Positions 26,096-35,205 of a DNA stretch of 64,000 nucleotides are shown in pieces. Below the pieces are notes generated by a model, which worked only from the letters and a program-made list of their open reading frames with translations, made no database searches and was not told the DNA's origin. Position numbers and translations under genes: made by a program. Every line of letters starts with the position of its first letter. Position 1 is the first letter of the stretch. Source of the DNA: Treponema_C sp050320395 (lineage in GTDB: Bacteria; Spirochaetota; Spirochaetia; Treponematales; Treponemataceae); NCBI RefSeq assembly GCF_050320395.1, contig NZ_CP144459.1, positions 2,666,001 through 2,730,000 of the forward strand, in the 5' to 3' direction.

Positions 26096-27745
26096 ATGAA
26101 AATCAAAAAATTTGAACTTTGGAGCGGTATAACGGTTTTATTTTTGGGATTGTTTTTGTTGTTTTTAATTTATCCGATGTTCGGTATATTGCGGCAAGCG
26201 GTAATCTCAAAAGACGGAGATTTTACTTTAAAGGAATTTGTAAAGTTCTTTTCCCAGTCTTATTACAGTAAAACAATTTACAACAGTTTTAAAGTCAGTA
26301 TTGCAATTACGGCATTAACCTTACTGATCGGTATTCCCCTTTCTTATTTTTATTCATTTTATCATGTAAAGGGGGCAAAATTTTTATTTGTTGCAAGTAT
26401 TCTTTGCTGTATGTCCGCGCCGTTTATCGGTGCCTATGCATGGATTTTGCTCTTAGGCCGTTCCGGTATTATCACCAAATTTATCCGCGATGTGTTCGGC
26501 GTAAAGATAGGAAATATCTACGGGTTTAAGGGAATTTTGCTTGTGCAAGCCTTAAAGCTTTTTCCTCTTGTCTTTGTTTATATGAACGGCGCTTTTAAAA
26601 ATATAGATAAAACGCTTATGGAAGCATCGGAAAATATGGGCTGTACCGGAATAAGACGGTTTTTCCAGATCGTGATGAACCTTTCAATGCCTACAATTTT
26701 AGCGGCGGCGCTCTTGGTGTTTATGCGCGCCTTTGCCGATTTCGGTACGCCGCTTTTGATAGGTGAAGGATACAGAACCTTTCCGGTTGAAATATATAAT
26801 CAGTACTTGGGCGAAAACGGAACCGACCACAATTTTGCGGCCGCTATCAGTATTATAGCAATCCTTGTTACCGCTTTGGTCTTTTTTCTTCAGCAGTGGG
26901 GAACCGGAAAATATAAGTTTTCAATCAGCGCCCTGCATCCGATAGAGAAAAAGTCGCTCAAAGGCTTAAAAGGAGCCTTAATATACCTGTATTCATACCT
27001 TTTAATAGCGGTTGCTTTACTGCCTCAGATTTATATTATTTATTTATCTTTCAGAAACTGCGACCAAGCCGTATTCAAACCCGGCTATTCTTTAGCGAAC
27101 TATCAAATGGCGGTAAAAAAACTGCTGATGCGTTCAATCACCAACACAACGATATTGGGCGTCGGTTCTCTTGCTCTTATTATAGTATGTGCAATCCTTA
27201 TTGCGTATCTTGTCGTCCGCCGCTCAAATGTGTGGAATCATACAATCGATACGATGTCTATGCTTCCTTATATCATGCCCGGTTCGGTAATAGGTATCGC
27301 TTTGGTCATTGCATTCGGTAAGCAGCCCCTCGCTTTAACCGGAACGATTTGGATTCTCCTGATTTCGTTTGTCATACGCCGTATGCCTTATACAATCCGC
27401 TCGGCAACGGCAACCCTGCAGCAGATTCCGATAAGCATAGAAGAAGCCGCTATCAGTTTGGGCGCATCAAAGTTAAAAACCTTTTCTTTGATTACCGTGC
27501 CGATGATGTCAAACGGGATTATTTCCGGCGCCATTTTAAGCTGGGTATCGATTGTTACCGAACTTTCAAGTTCGATTATTTTATACAACAACAAAAACAT
27601 TACGCTTACCATGTCCGCATATGTGGCGATTTCACGCGGAAACTACGGTCTTGCAGCCGCTTTTTCGGCAATTCTCACCGTCGTAACCGCAATTTCTCTT
27701 GTGATTTATTTAGCCGTAAGTAAATCGGAAGATATTAAATTGTAG
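26096..27745 (+). CDS. ABC transporter permease, two fused FbpB-type halves
   Basis: The 549-residue membrane protein has about twelve helices in two homologous halves, each with an EAA-type loop that contacts the ATPase: ASENMGCTGIRRFFQIV near residue 180 and AAISLGASKLKTFSLITVP near residue 455. A single chain carrying both transmembrane halves is typical of FbpB and ThiP permeases. It starts 14 bases after the ATPase gene and ends shortly before the binding-protein gene, giving the order ATPase-permease-binding protein, which is reversed relative to classical fbpABC. Confidence 0.9.
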   Translation: MKIKKFELWSGITVLFLGLFLLFLIYPMFGILRQAVISKDGDFTLKEFVKFFSQSYYSKTIYNSFKVSIAITALTLLIGIPLSYFYSFYHVKGAKFLFVASILCCMSAPFIGAYAWILLLGRSGIITKFIRDVFGVKIGNIYGFKGILLVQALKLFPLVFVYMNGAFKNIDKTLMEASENMGCTGIRRFFQIVMNLSMPTILAAALLVFMRAFADFGTPLLIGEGYRTFPVEIYNQYLGENGTDHNFAAAISIIAILVTALVFFLQQWGTGKYKFSISALHPIEKKSLKGLKGALIYLYSYLLIAVALLPQIYIIYLSFRNCDQAVFKPGYSLANYQMAVKKLLMRSITNTTILGVGSLALIIVCAILIAYLVVRRSNVWNHTIDTMSMLPYIMPGSVIGIALVIAFGKQPLALTGTIWILLISFVIRRMPYTIRSATATLQQIPISIEEAAISLGASKLKTFSLITVPMMSNGIISGAILSWVSIVTELSSSIILYNNKNITLTMSAYVAISRGNYGLAAAFSAILTVVTAISLVIYLAVSKSEDIKL

Positions 27746-27787
27746 CTTTTTTTGAACTAAAAAATATATATGTTAGGAGGATTTTGT

Positions 27788-28849
27788 ATGAAAAAAAAAG
27801 CCCTATTATTTACAGCAATCGCGGTAACGCTGTTGCTGTCTGCCTGTTCCGGCGGAAAAAAAGAAACAGCCGCGGCCGATAAGAGTGCCGCCGGAGACAT
27901 TGAAGGCCGGTTGGTTTTGTATTCAAGTATGACCGAAAACGATTTGAATAACCTGATCGATTTGTTCAATGAAAAATATCCGAAATGCGAAGTTGAAGTC
28001 GTAAACGGTTCGGCAGGAGAATTGGTTGCACGTATTACCGCCGAAAAGGGAAATCCGCAGGGTGATATTATGTGGGGCGGTTTAAGCAACAGTGACGGAA
28101 ATACCCATAGCGAAATTTTCGAGCACTGGCTGTCGGAATACGAAAACGAAGTAATCTCCGATTATAAATCGAATAACGGATTTTACAGCTTGGACCACCT
28201 TTCAACCTGTGTTTTTTGTATCAACACCGAGTTGGAAAAAGAATTGGGACTTGAAATTAAAAGCTATGCCGATTTGTTAAATCCCAAGTTAAAAGGAAAA
28301 ATTGTTTTTTCAAATCCGAATTCGTCGTCCGCGGCATGGAACAATGTATGTAACATTATGTCCGTATTCGGAAAAGACAGTCCCGAAGCATGGGATTACA
28401 TGACAAAGCTTATGAAAAACGGCTTGGTTATATCGGTTTCTTCTTCCGTATGCTTTAAATCGGTTGAAACGGGAGAATACGTTGCGGGTATTACCTATGA
28501 AGACGGTGCGGCAACCCTCTTAAAATCGGGCGCAAAGAATATCCGCATGGTGTATCCTGCAGAAGGAACTTCCGCTTCGGCTTTCGGCTGTGCCGTAATC
28601 GCAGGAGCTCCCCATCCTAAAGCCGCAAAAGCCATGGTCAATTTTTTAATGAGTGAAGAAGGTCAAAATGCACTCGGCAAATCTTTGGGAACACTGCGTA
28701 TGACCAATTCAAAGGCAAACTTTGAAAGCCCCTACCTTCCGAAAACGAACGAAGTTAAGTGGGTAACCCGCGATGTTAATTGGATGATTGAAAACAAAGC
28801 TAAAGTTCTTGAAAAATGGAATAAGATTTACGCGGAAATTCACAAATAA
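27788..28849 (+). CDS. extracellular solute-binding lipoprotein, FbpA-like
   Basis: This 353-residue protein captures the substrate for the adjacent transporter. It starts with a lipoprotein signal whose lipobox is LLSAC, placing Cys near residue 20 as the lipidated residue. The mature part opens with GRLVLYSSMTENDLNNLI, the usual FbpA/ferric-binding-type opening strand, and continues with GDIMWGG and SSSAAWN segments of the two-lobed fold. The frame could start at 27770, but the ATG at 27788 has a TTAGGAGG ribosome site that itself lies inside the longer frame, so 27788 is correct. I cannot identify the tyrosine pair that would prove iron binding. Confidence 0.88.
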   Translation: MKKKALLFTAIAVTLLLSACSGGKKETAAADKSAAGDIEGRLVLYSSMTENDLNNLIDLFNEKYPKCEVEVVNGSAGELVARITAEKGNPQGDIMWGGLSNSDGNTHSEIFEHWLSEYENEVISDYKSNNGFYSLDHLSTCVFCINTELEKELGLEIKSYADLLNPKLKGKIVFSNPNSSSAAWNNVCNIMSVFGKDSPEAWDYMTKLMKNGLVISVSSSVCFKSVETGEYVAGITYEDGAATLLKSGAKNIRMVYPAEGTSASAFGCAVIAGAPHPKAAKAMVNFLMSEEGQNALGKSLGTLRMTNSKANFESPYLPKTNEVKWVTRDVNWMIENKAKVLEKWNKIYAEIHK

Positions 28850-28875
28850 AACCGTTTATTAGTTAATTCCGTTAA

Positions 28876-28918
28876 AAGGCCGCAAGCGCGTCTAAAAGGA
28901 CAACTTGCGGCCTTTTTT
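28876..28918 (+). terminator. intrinsic terminator of the FbpABC-like operon
   Basis: An 11-base-pair perfect stem (AAGGCCGCAAG at 28876-28886 with 28904-28914) ends in a run of T residues. The convergent egsA-type gene ends 14 bases further on and could use the same hairpin from the other strand. Confidence 0.85.
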
Positions 28919-28931
28919 ATTCCGGTATGTA

Positions 28932-30182
28932 TTACAAGGTAATCATGCGTTTGATACGCATTAAAGTCATCCTGTTTCGTACTGTCGGAGAATATTCAAA
29001 CAATAAATCAGCGCGGTCTTCGGGCACATCAATATCGCTCAAAGTTGCTTTCATGCCGATTTTTTCATATACAGGAAGCAATTCTTTTTTTAAAGGTATT
29101 TCCGAAACGATACTGCGGATATTCGGCCATGTTTCGATAAGTTTTTCGGGAGTAACCCCGTTCATACAGTCATGTTTATTTTCATTCAAAACCGATTCAA
29201 TCAAATCATCTCCATAAAAGGAACGAAGTTCATCTTTTGAGGGAAAGGCATATTCTCTTACACGGGAGCCGATTTTTTCGGTTTTTGTCAGCTTATGATA
29301 GTATTCGGAAATCAACAGCGCTGCAACGCCCACCTTTTCTCCGTGCAGGGCGGAAGAAAAAACACCGAGCTTTTGAGGATGCATTTCAATTAAATGCGAT
29401 ATATGGTGTTCCGAACCGGATGCCGGCCGCGAATTTCCCATAAGCTGCATTGCAAGTCCCGAAAGCAAAAGGGCATAGATCAGCTGCTCTATCGCTTCTT
29501 CATTTTTCTCGGGGATTTGTTCACAGCATGAATGAACCGTTTTAAGAGCTTTTTCCGTCATTTGTTCAATGCGCTCGCAAAAATGTTCTCCTGCCAAGAC
29601 ATGAGCGATTTTCCAATCCGCTAAAGCCGTATATTTCCCTAAAATATCGCCGACTCCCGATAGTGTTAAACGCATGGGTGCCGCCTTGATTACATCGGTA
29701 TCGGCGAGAACCAAGGCGGGAGCTATGCCCGGCAATGTTGTTTTATAACCTTTCCACGTCATAGCGCATACCGTCGAACAAAACCCGTCCACACTTGCCG
29801 CCGTAGGACAGGATATAAAAATCTTACCCGTTTCACGAGCACAATAACGGGTAATATCATGCACGGTTCCGCTTCCCACGGCTATGAGGATTTTTATATC
29901 CGAAGCCGAATTGTGTAAAACTTCATCGGCAAGTTCATCGTGTGCATCCGTATCCGCCCTTAAAACGATTTCCCGGTCTGCTGCCGGCCGAATAAGATTT
30001 TCGGCATTGTATGTATGTTCATCGTACACAACCGCCCTTTTTCCCGCTATATGATATTGTTCAAAATACGCATCGATTTTTTTAAGGCAGCCCGGTTCTA
30101 TGATTACAGCCTTGGTATCCATTGTGTGCGGCTTTCCGCAGGAACACGCGCCTTGTAATTTTTCTCCGTCTATAAAAATCAT
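28932..30182 (-). CDS. glycerol-1-phosphate dehydrogenase-like protein (EgsA/AraM family)
   Basis: The 416-residue enzyme belongs to the iron-containing/NAD-dependent polyol dehydrogenase superfamily. The N-terminal CSCGKPHTMDTKAVII segment is characteristic of EgsA/AraM glycerol-1-phosphate dehydrogenases, GSGTVHDITRY is the nucleotide-binding loop near residue 108, and SEHHISHLIE and ALHGEKVGVAAL hold the histidines of the metal site. It would reduce dihydroxyacetone phosphate to sn-glycerol 1-phosphate, a lipid backbone unusual in bacteria. It follows rpiA by three bases in the aroDE-rpiA-egsA unit. The family is clear; the exact substrate is inferred. Confidence 0.85.
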   Translation of the reverse strand: MIFIDGEKLQGACSCGKPHTMDTKAVIIEPGCLKKIDAYFEQYHIAGKRAVVYDEHTYNAENLIRPAADREIVLRADTDAHDELADEVLHNSASDIKILIAVGSGTVHDITRYCARETGKIFISCPTAASVDGFCSTVCAMTWKGYKTTLPGIAPALVLADTDVIKAAPMRLTLSGVGDILGKYTALADWKIAHVLAGEHFCERIEQMTEKALKTVHSCCEQIPEKNEEAIEQLIYALLLSGLAMQLMGNSRPASGSEHHISHLIEMHPQKLGVFSSALHGEKVGVAALLISEYYHKLTKTEKIGSRVREYAFPSKDELRSFYGDDLIESVLNENKHDCMNGVTPEKLIETWPNIRSIVSEIPLKKELLPVYEKIGMKATLSDIDVPEDRADLLFEYSPTVRNRMTLMRIKRMITL

Positions 30183-30185
30183 ATC

Positions 30186-30935
30186 TTACCGTTCTTCCAC
30201 CGTACCGTCGGCATGGGCGATAAAAACGAGCGGTTTATTTTTTGTAAAAAAGCCGTTTTCCACAACGCCGGTGATTTTATTTACCCGGTCTTCCATTTTG
30301 GCGGGATTTACGGGAGACGAGCCGTCGGGAAGGGCCTGCCATGTACAGTCAAGAATTTGATTACCGTTATCGGTAACAACGGGGCCGTCCTTTCCCGCAC
30401 AGCTTCGCAGGATACAGGATGCACCGAGTTTTTCCATTTCGCGTACAACCGGGCCGCGCGAAGCCGGAATAATTTCGACCGGAAGCGGAAATTTCGTTCC
30501 CAAATGGGGTACGAGTTTGCTTTCGTCGGCGATGATTACCAAGCGCTTTGTATTGTATTCGACAATCTTTTCCTGAACGTGGGCCGCCCCGCCGCCCTTT
30601 ATAAGATTGTTGTCGGGATCTATTTCATCGGCTCCGTCAATAGAAAGGTCGAGCTTTCCCGCAATTTCTTTACTGTTCAGCGTATAGACCGGAATACCGT
30701 TTTCTTCGCAGGTGATGTGGGTTTGAAAACTTGTTGCAACCGCCTTTACATCCGACAGCTTTCCGTCCCGAATATAAGAGGCAAGATGCTCAACCGCAAT
30801 GATGGCCGTTGAGCCGGTACCCAAACCGATTTTCATCCCGGATTTAATAAGGCCGCGTTCAAAGAGGCGGTCTATAACCGCTTTTCCTACAAGGGCTTTT
30901 TGTTCTTTTTGCGACAGTTTTTTTTCAGTTTTCAT
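30186..30935 (-). CDS. rpiA: ribose-5-phosphate isomerase A
   Basis: The 249-residue product interconverts ribose 5-phosphate and ribulose 5-phosphate in the non-oxidative pentose phosphate pathway. Hallmarks are GLGTGSTA near residue 35, DGADEID near residue 90 and KGGGAAH near residue 100, with the catalytic residues in these loops. The frame is open to 31280, but that extra part is antisense-like sequence inside aroDE. The ATG at 30935 has GGGAG six bases upstream and overlaps the end of aroDE by 11 bases, indicating coupling. Confidence 0.95.
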   Translation of the reverse strand: MKTEKKLSQKEQKALVGKAVIDRLFERGLIKSGMKIGLGTGSTAIIAVEHLASYIRDGKLSDVKAVATSFQTHITCEENGIPVYTLNSKEIAGKLDLSIDGADEIDPDNNLIKGGGAAHVQEKIVEYNTKRLVIIADESKLVPHLGTKFPLPVEIIPASRGPVVREMEKLGASCILRSCAGKDGPVVTDNGNQILDCTWQALPDGSSPVNPAKMEDRVNKITGVVENGFFTKNKPLVFIAHADGTVEER

Positions 30936-32424
30936 AAGGTACTCCCGTAAATAATTCAAATTGTTTATAAGCCTGATGCTTGAGCATCGAATATCCGTTA
31001 CAAATACGGCAGCCGGCCTCTTCGGCACGGCGCAAAAGCGGCGTTTTTTCGGGATTGTAAATAATATCGTATACCTGTTCGCTTCCCGTAAAACCGTAAA
31101 AGGCAATGGGGTCTGCAGCCGTATCGTTTTCACCGGCGCCCATTCCCACCGAGGTTGTTTGAATAATAAGCCATGAATACTTTTCCAAAAGCTTTTGGTC
31201 TTCCATGCCCAAGACCGCATATTTAAAGCCGTACTTTTCGGCAAGCAGACGGGCATTGGAAAGAGTGCGGTTAAAAACACAAGCCCTTCCCTTCAGTTTA
31301 TGAACGGCATAGGCAACGGCCTTTGCAGCTCCTCCCGCCCCGATTATCGCAACTCTTTTACCGCGGAGATTTTTTACCTGTAAAAATGCAAGCAGGGCCT
31401 TTTCAAAACCTTCCGCATCGGTATTATAGCCGGTCAGCCCCGTTTTGCCGCATACAACGGTATTGCACGCCTCTATAGTTTCAACTTCGGGAGAAACCGA
31501 GTCCAAATACGCAAGCACGTCTTCTTTATGCGGCACGGTAATCGAAAGGCCCTTCATTTCCAAAATGCCGGCAAAATCGAGGGCATCCTTTACCGAGTCG
31601 GACTTTATCGGAATATATACGGCATTCATTCCGTGTGTACGGTAGCCTTCATTGTGCAGATTCGGACTGAGCGTATGCGTTAAGGGGTAGCCGGTTATGC
31701 CGAACAATTCGGTTTTTTCATCGATCGCACGAAAATTATAGAGGGTATTAAGCTGAATCGGATCCACATGGCCGAGCTTTGTCAAAGCCTCATCGACATT
31801 AACTCCGGGCGGAGAACAGTAGGTTAAAAAAGACCCCGTGCGTTCGGCTAATACACGGGAAGGAATACTGAATAAACCCATACAGCAGACAATGTGGTCA
31901 TAGTCCAAAGCCGCCGATTCTTTAAATAGGGTAGACACATCAACCAAACTGCGGGGAGTACAGGCGACTTTCGGTATTTCATAACCGGTTTTGCGTATTT
32001 GAGCCATTTTAGCGGGAATATCCGTAACCGTATCCTTCATATTATGCATACTGCGTATAATACGCGTACCGAATGCCAAGGCCGCATCCTGAATACTGGG
32101 AACATCCAAATCCTCTTCCAAATCTATGTAAGCAAAATTCTTAGTCGTATCCTGAGACGCAAATGCAAGGCCTCGTGCCATAAGAGCGGTACGGGCGGCT
32201 TCTCCTCCCTTGTATACACCGCCGTCAACGACCCTGCGTATGGTTAAAATAATCGGAATGCCCGCCATTGCCGGAAAGCGGCGTATATAGAGGCGCTCGT
32301 CATCGCTAAGATAATCCGCACGCAATTCGGCCATATCTATCCATTGCCGATATTTTTCCAATACCTCAAGGTTTTCGGCAAGGGTGGAACAGGTTAAGCA
32401 TAAACATATTTTCGGCTGCTGCAT
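30925..32424 (-). CDS. aroDE: bifunctional type I 3-dehydroquinate dehydratase / shikimate dehydrogenase
   Basis: The 499-residue protein carries two consecutive shikimate-pathway enzymes. The first half (about 1-220) is a type I dehydroquinase with the Schiff-base Lys in IPKVACTPR and the His in SMHNMKDT. The second half (about 235-499) is shikimate dehydrogenase, with SPNLHNEGYR, the catalytic Lys in TVPHKEDV and the nucleotide-binding GAGGAAKAVAYA. Fusions in this order are known from plants, chlamydiae and some spirochaetes and channel dehydroquinate to shikimate. The ATG has an AAGGAAGGA ribosome site. It is the first gene of the unit aroDE-rpiA-egsA. Confidence 0.94.
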   Translation of the reverse strand: MQQPKICLCLTCSTLAENLEVLEKYRQWIDMAELRADYLSDDERLYIRRFPAMAGIPIILTIRRVVDGGVYKGGEAARTALMARGLAFASQDTTKNFAYIDLEEDLDVPSIQDAALAFGTRIIRSMHNMKDTVTDIPAKMAQIRKTGYEIPKVACTPRSLVDVSTLFKESAALDYDHIVCCMGLFSIPSRVLAERTGSFLTYCSPPGVNVDEALTKLGHVDPIQLNTLYNFRAIDEKTELFGITGYPLTHTLSPNLHNEGYRTHGMNAVYIPIKSDSVKDALDFAGILEMKGLSITVPHKEDVLAYLDSVSPEVETIEACNTVVCGKTGLTGYNTDAEGFEKALLAFLQVKNLRGKRVAIIGAGGAAKAVAYAVHKLKGRACVFNRTLSNARLLAEKYGFKYAVLGMEDQKLLEKYSWLIIQTTSVGMGAGENDTAADPIAFYGFTGSEQVYDIIYNPEKTPLLRRAEEAGCRICNGYSMLKHQAYKQFELFTGVPYEN

Positions 32425-32441
32425 ATCCTTCCTTAAAATTG

Positions 32442-32475
32442 AGCGGCGCTATTTCAGCCGCTTACTTTAAACCTT
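32442..32475. repeat. intergenic hairpin sharing its core with a second copy at 52152
   Basis: AGCGGC and GCCGCT arms enclose the loop GCTATTTCA, followed by CTTTAAACCTT. The same core GGCGCTATTTCAG and the trailing TTTAAACCTT recur at 52152-52190. It lies in the leader of aroDE on the minus strand and upstream of nhaC on the plus strand. Confidence 0.5.
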
Positions 32476-32502
32476 CTTTTTTACCGCATCGCTTATTTTT
32501 AA

Positions 32503-32531
32503 TTGAAGTCTTTATGCATTTATGATAATAT
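32503..32531 (+). promoter_or_regulatory. nhaC promoter
   Basis: TTGAAG (32503-32508) and TAATAT (32526-32531) are 17 bases apart, 54 bases upstream of the nhaC start. A GAGGAGG ribosome site follows, with an unusually long T-rich spacer of about 12 bases to the ATG. Confidence 0.6.
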
Positions 32532-32584
32532 TACACTACTTTTTGCATTTGTAAAAGCTCTTAGAGAGGAGGATTCGTTTTTTT

Positions 32585-34195
32585 ATGGAACATTTCAGAA
32601 TGTGGGGAATTATCCCCCCTCTACTGACAATTGCCCTTGCTTTTATTACAAAGGACGTTATCGTTTCCCTGTTTTTGGGAATTTTATCGGGCTGTCTTAT
32701 TGTTGCAGGCGGTAATCCCGGCGCGGCGGTTATGAACCTGAGCGATTTGATTGCCGGTTCTTTGGCCGACGGCTGGAACATACGTATTTTTTTATTTTGC
32801 GCTTTGTTGGGAGCTTTGGTCGGTATGCTTTCAAAAACGGGGGCTGCCCAAGCCTTCGGTCTATGGGTTTCAAAAAAATTAAAAAGCGGAACCGCTTCTC
32901 AGTTTGCAACCTTTATATTCGGTCTCATTGTCTTTATCGATGACTATTTCAACTCTTTAACGGTAGGAACCGTTATGCGCCCTATCAACGATAAAAACAG
33001 GGTTGCACGGGCAAAGCTGGCCTATATTTTGGATTCAACGGCGGCACCCGTATGTATCCTGGCTCCGATTTCGAGCTGGGTTGTTACCGTAATGTCGATT
33101 GTCCGCGGAGCCGAAGGTTTTGAAAAACTCGGCATAAGCGACTTTGAATTTTTTATCCGTGCAATTCCCTTTAACCTCTATGCTCTGACAACCCTTTTAA
33201 TGGTACTTACCATTATCTTTTTTAAATCCGATTTCGGTGCAATGAAAAAATCGGAGACCCTGGCGCGCGAAACGGGAGCTCTGTGGAACGAAGAACTATA
33301 CGGCGTTATCTCAGGCGACTTACGGGAAGAACAGCACACAAGAGCAAAGCCCGTCGATATGCTGGTACCGATTTTATTGCTCATCGTTTTTGCCGTTTGC
33401 TTTTTTCCCGTTGTTTCATGGCTGAATGCGGTAGACGGCGAAAGCATACTGAACTTATCGCAGGCGGCCGCTTCAATGAGTTTGCGCGATGCATTTAACA
33501 ATACCGATTCTTCTTATGCACTGTTTTATTCGATTATATTCACTTTGGCGCTTACCTATATTTACTATCTGTGCCGCCGCCTTATGAATCTAAAAGAAGC
33601 TAGCGAAGCCGTGCGCGACGGTATAAAGTCCATGGTTCCCGCCTTGATTATTTTGGCTATGGCATGGTCTATCGGTACGGTTATAAAGTCGTCTCCCGAA
33701 GAAGGCGGCTTGGGCTTGGGACGCTACCTTTCCGAAATCGTTGTCGGAAGCGGCTTCCCCCTGTGGATTATTCCGGCAATCATCTTTGCCCTGTCGGCTC
33801 TCATAGCCTTTGCAACGGGCACCAGTTGGGGAACCTTCGGCATTATGATTCCGCTTGTAATGCCGATTGCCGTCGGTTTAACGCAGGGAACAGGGCTTAC
33901 CGATACCGCCGCTTTAAATGCCGTCTTTATCTGTATTTCGGCCGTCTTGGGCGGAGCGGTATTCGGCGACCACGCATCCCCGATTTCGGATACCACAATC
34001 TTATCTTCGACGGGAGCCGCCTGTCCGCACTTGGAGCACGTTGCGACACAAATGCCCTATGCCCTCTTTGCCGCCCTCTGTTCCTTTATCGGCTTTATTG
34101 CAGGAGGTATTTTTATGAACGGCTTTGCCGCCTGGATTGCGGTTTTTGCCGTCTTTATTCCCGGCATGATTTTTTTACCCAAACGGTTTAAGTAA
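32585..34195 (+). CDS. NhaC-family Na+/H+ antiporter
   Basis: The 536-residue inner-membrane protein has about eleven to twelve helices and the conserved loops of the NhaC/ion-transporter superfamily, such as VFIDDYFNSLTVGTVMRP near residue 118, TAAPVCILAPISSW near 155, and ATGTSWGTFGIMIPLVMPI and GDHASPISDTTILSSTGA in the second half. It probably exports Na+ (or exchanges organic acids) in return for protons. It is transcribed alone from its own promoter and followed by a hairpin terminator. Confidence 0.9.
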   Translation: MEHFRMWGIIPPLLTIALAFITKDVIVSLFLGILSGCLIVAGGNPGAAVMNLSDLIAGSLADGWNIRIFLFCALLGALVGMLSKTGAAQAFGLWVSKKLKSGTASQFATFIFGLIVFIDDYFNSLTVGTVMRPINDKNRVARAKLAYILDSTAAPVCILAPISSWVVTVMSIVRGAEGFEKLGISDFEFFIRAIPFNLYALTTLLMVLTIIFFKSDFGAMKKSETLARETGALWNEELYGVISGDLREEQHTRAKPVDMLVPILLLIVFAVCFFPVVSWLNAVDGESILNLSQAAASMSLRDAFNNTDSSYALFYSIIFTLALTYIYYLCRRLMNLKEASEAVRDGIKSMVPALIILAMAWSIGTVIKSSPEEGGLGLGRYLSEIVVGSGFPLWIIPAIIFALSALIAFATGTSWGTFGIMIPLVMPIAVGLTQGTGLTDTAALNAVFICISAVLGGAVFGDHASPISDTTILSSTGAACPHLEHVATQMPYALFAALCSFIGFIAGGIFMNGFAAWIAVFAVFIPGMIFLPKRFK

Positions 34196-34204
34196 ATACA
34201 TTCT

Positions 34205-34256
34205 AAACGGTACGGAGATCGGATATTACGATTTGTTCAGTTCCCGTACCGTTTTT
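34205..34256 (+). terminator. terminator hairpin after nhaC
   Basis: An 11-base-pair stem (AAACGGTACGG at 34205-34215 with 34244-34254) encloses a 28-base loop and ends in five T residues. Confidence 0.65.
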
Positions 34257-34265
34257 GAAAACCCG

Positions 34266-34877
34266 ATGAAAAAATCCGTACTTTTTACTGCGGCAGGGAC
34301 TTCTCTGTTTGCGATAGGAACCGCCGTCCTTAAATGGCCGATAATCGATACGATTACCGAATTTCTTTTTCTCCCCCTTGCCGGATTTATCGGCATCATT
34401 TTTTTGGGTTCTTTTGTGCTAAGCGTTGTGTACGCATGGGATTACCGAAAACGGCACCGGTTTTGTTTTGTCCCCTTAATCATACAAATCGTTACGGTTT
34501 TTATTATATTTTTTATTCCGTTTACCCGCTTATGGCTCAAGTGGAATTTTCTGCATTACAAAGAAGAGCGCGAAAAAATAGTCGAAAAGGTTATAGCAGG
34601 AGAATTAAAGCCCAATGTTGAATATAACGGCTCCTTAATTGAACTTGATTCGTCTTTTCCCCTCGTTTCTTTGGGCGGCAATCAAATTGTCGTAGAAACA
34701 AACGACGGCAAACCCTATGTGTTTTTTTATACATACCGCGGCATATTGGACAATTATGCGGGCTTTTTATATTTGCCTGAGGGCGGCGATCCTTCACTCT
34801 TTTATGATTTGTATGAAGAGTCCCGAACCGAAATAGAAAAAATGGAACCCGGTATCTATTGGGTTTCCCATCACTGA
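34266..34877 (+). CDS. membrane protein of unknown function
   Basis: I do not recognise this 203-residue protein. Three membrane helices lie in the first half (about 5-30, 32-60 and 70-92), followed by a soluble region of about 100 residues with beta-rich stretches such as NQIVVETNDGKPYVFFYTYRG. The helix pattern resembles small inner-membrane proteins with one extracytoplasmic domain. The frame opens with a TTG at 34233 inside the nhaC terminator hairpin, so I chose the ATG at 34266. Neither start has a good ribosome site, and the true start is uncertain. Confidence 0.6.
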   Translation: MKKSVLFTAAGTSLFAIGTAVLKWPIIDTITEFLFLPLAGFIGIIFLGSFVLSVVYAWDYRKRHRFCFVPLIIQIVTVFIIFFIPFTRLWLKWNFLHYKEEREKIVEKVIAGELKPNVEYNGSLIELDSSFPLVSLGGNQIVVETNDGKPYVFFYTYRGILDNYAGFLYLPEGGDPSLFYDLYEESRTEIEKMEPGIYWVSHH

Positions 34878-34902
34878 CAGCTTCGGCATTAAAAAATTCC
34901 GC

Positions 34903-34942
34903 TTGCACATATCGCAAAAACAGCATATAATTACAATGTAAT
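34903..34942 (+). promoter_or_regulatory. mazEF promoter and palindromic operator
   Basis: TTGCAC (34903-34908) and TATAAT (34926-34931) are 17 bases apart. A palindrome ATTAC-AAT-GTAAT (34930-34942) starts in the -10 element and covers the transcript start, the expected place for autoregulation by the MazE antitoxin. Confidence 0.65.
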
Positions 34943-34962
34943 AACGTATACAGAGGTGCAGT

Positions 34963-35205
34963 ATGTTGGTATCTCTTATCCCGATAGGTAATTCCCGCGG
35001 CATAAGATTGCCGAAAATTGTTTTGGACAGATTGTCCGTAAAGGATAAGATGGAAATGGAAGTAACGGAAAAGGGTATTATGCTTTCTCCCGTAAAAGAC
35101 CCTCCGAGACAGGGATGGGCGCGAGCCTTTTGCGATATGCATCGAAACCGAGAAGATATATTGGAAGAGATACCCGATTCGGGAGCTTTTGAATGGGAAT
35201 GGTAA
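34963..35205 (+). CDS. mazE: MazE-type antitoxin (AbrB fold)
   Basis: The 80-residue protein has the swapped-hairpin AbrB DNA-binding motif at its N-terminus (LIPIGNSRGIRLPKIVL) and an acidic, unstructured-looking C-terminus ending SGAFEWEW, which in this family wraps around the toxin. It should neutralise the MazF encoded immediately downstream and repress the shared promoter. The start follows an AGAGGTG ribosome site, and its end overlaps the toxin gene by 13 bases. Confidence 0.88.
   Translation: MLVSLIPIGNSRGIRLPKIVLDRLSVKDKMEMEVTEKGIMLSPVKDPPRQGWARAFCDMHRNREDILEEIPDSGAFEWEW

Noticed and set aside
30936..31280. N-terminal extension of rpiA by about 115 codons
   Set aside because: The extra codons lie antiparallel in frame to nothing but inside the aroDE coding region, have low protein-like character, and the ATG at 30935 has its own ribosome site and the family start.
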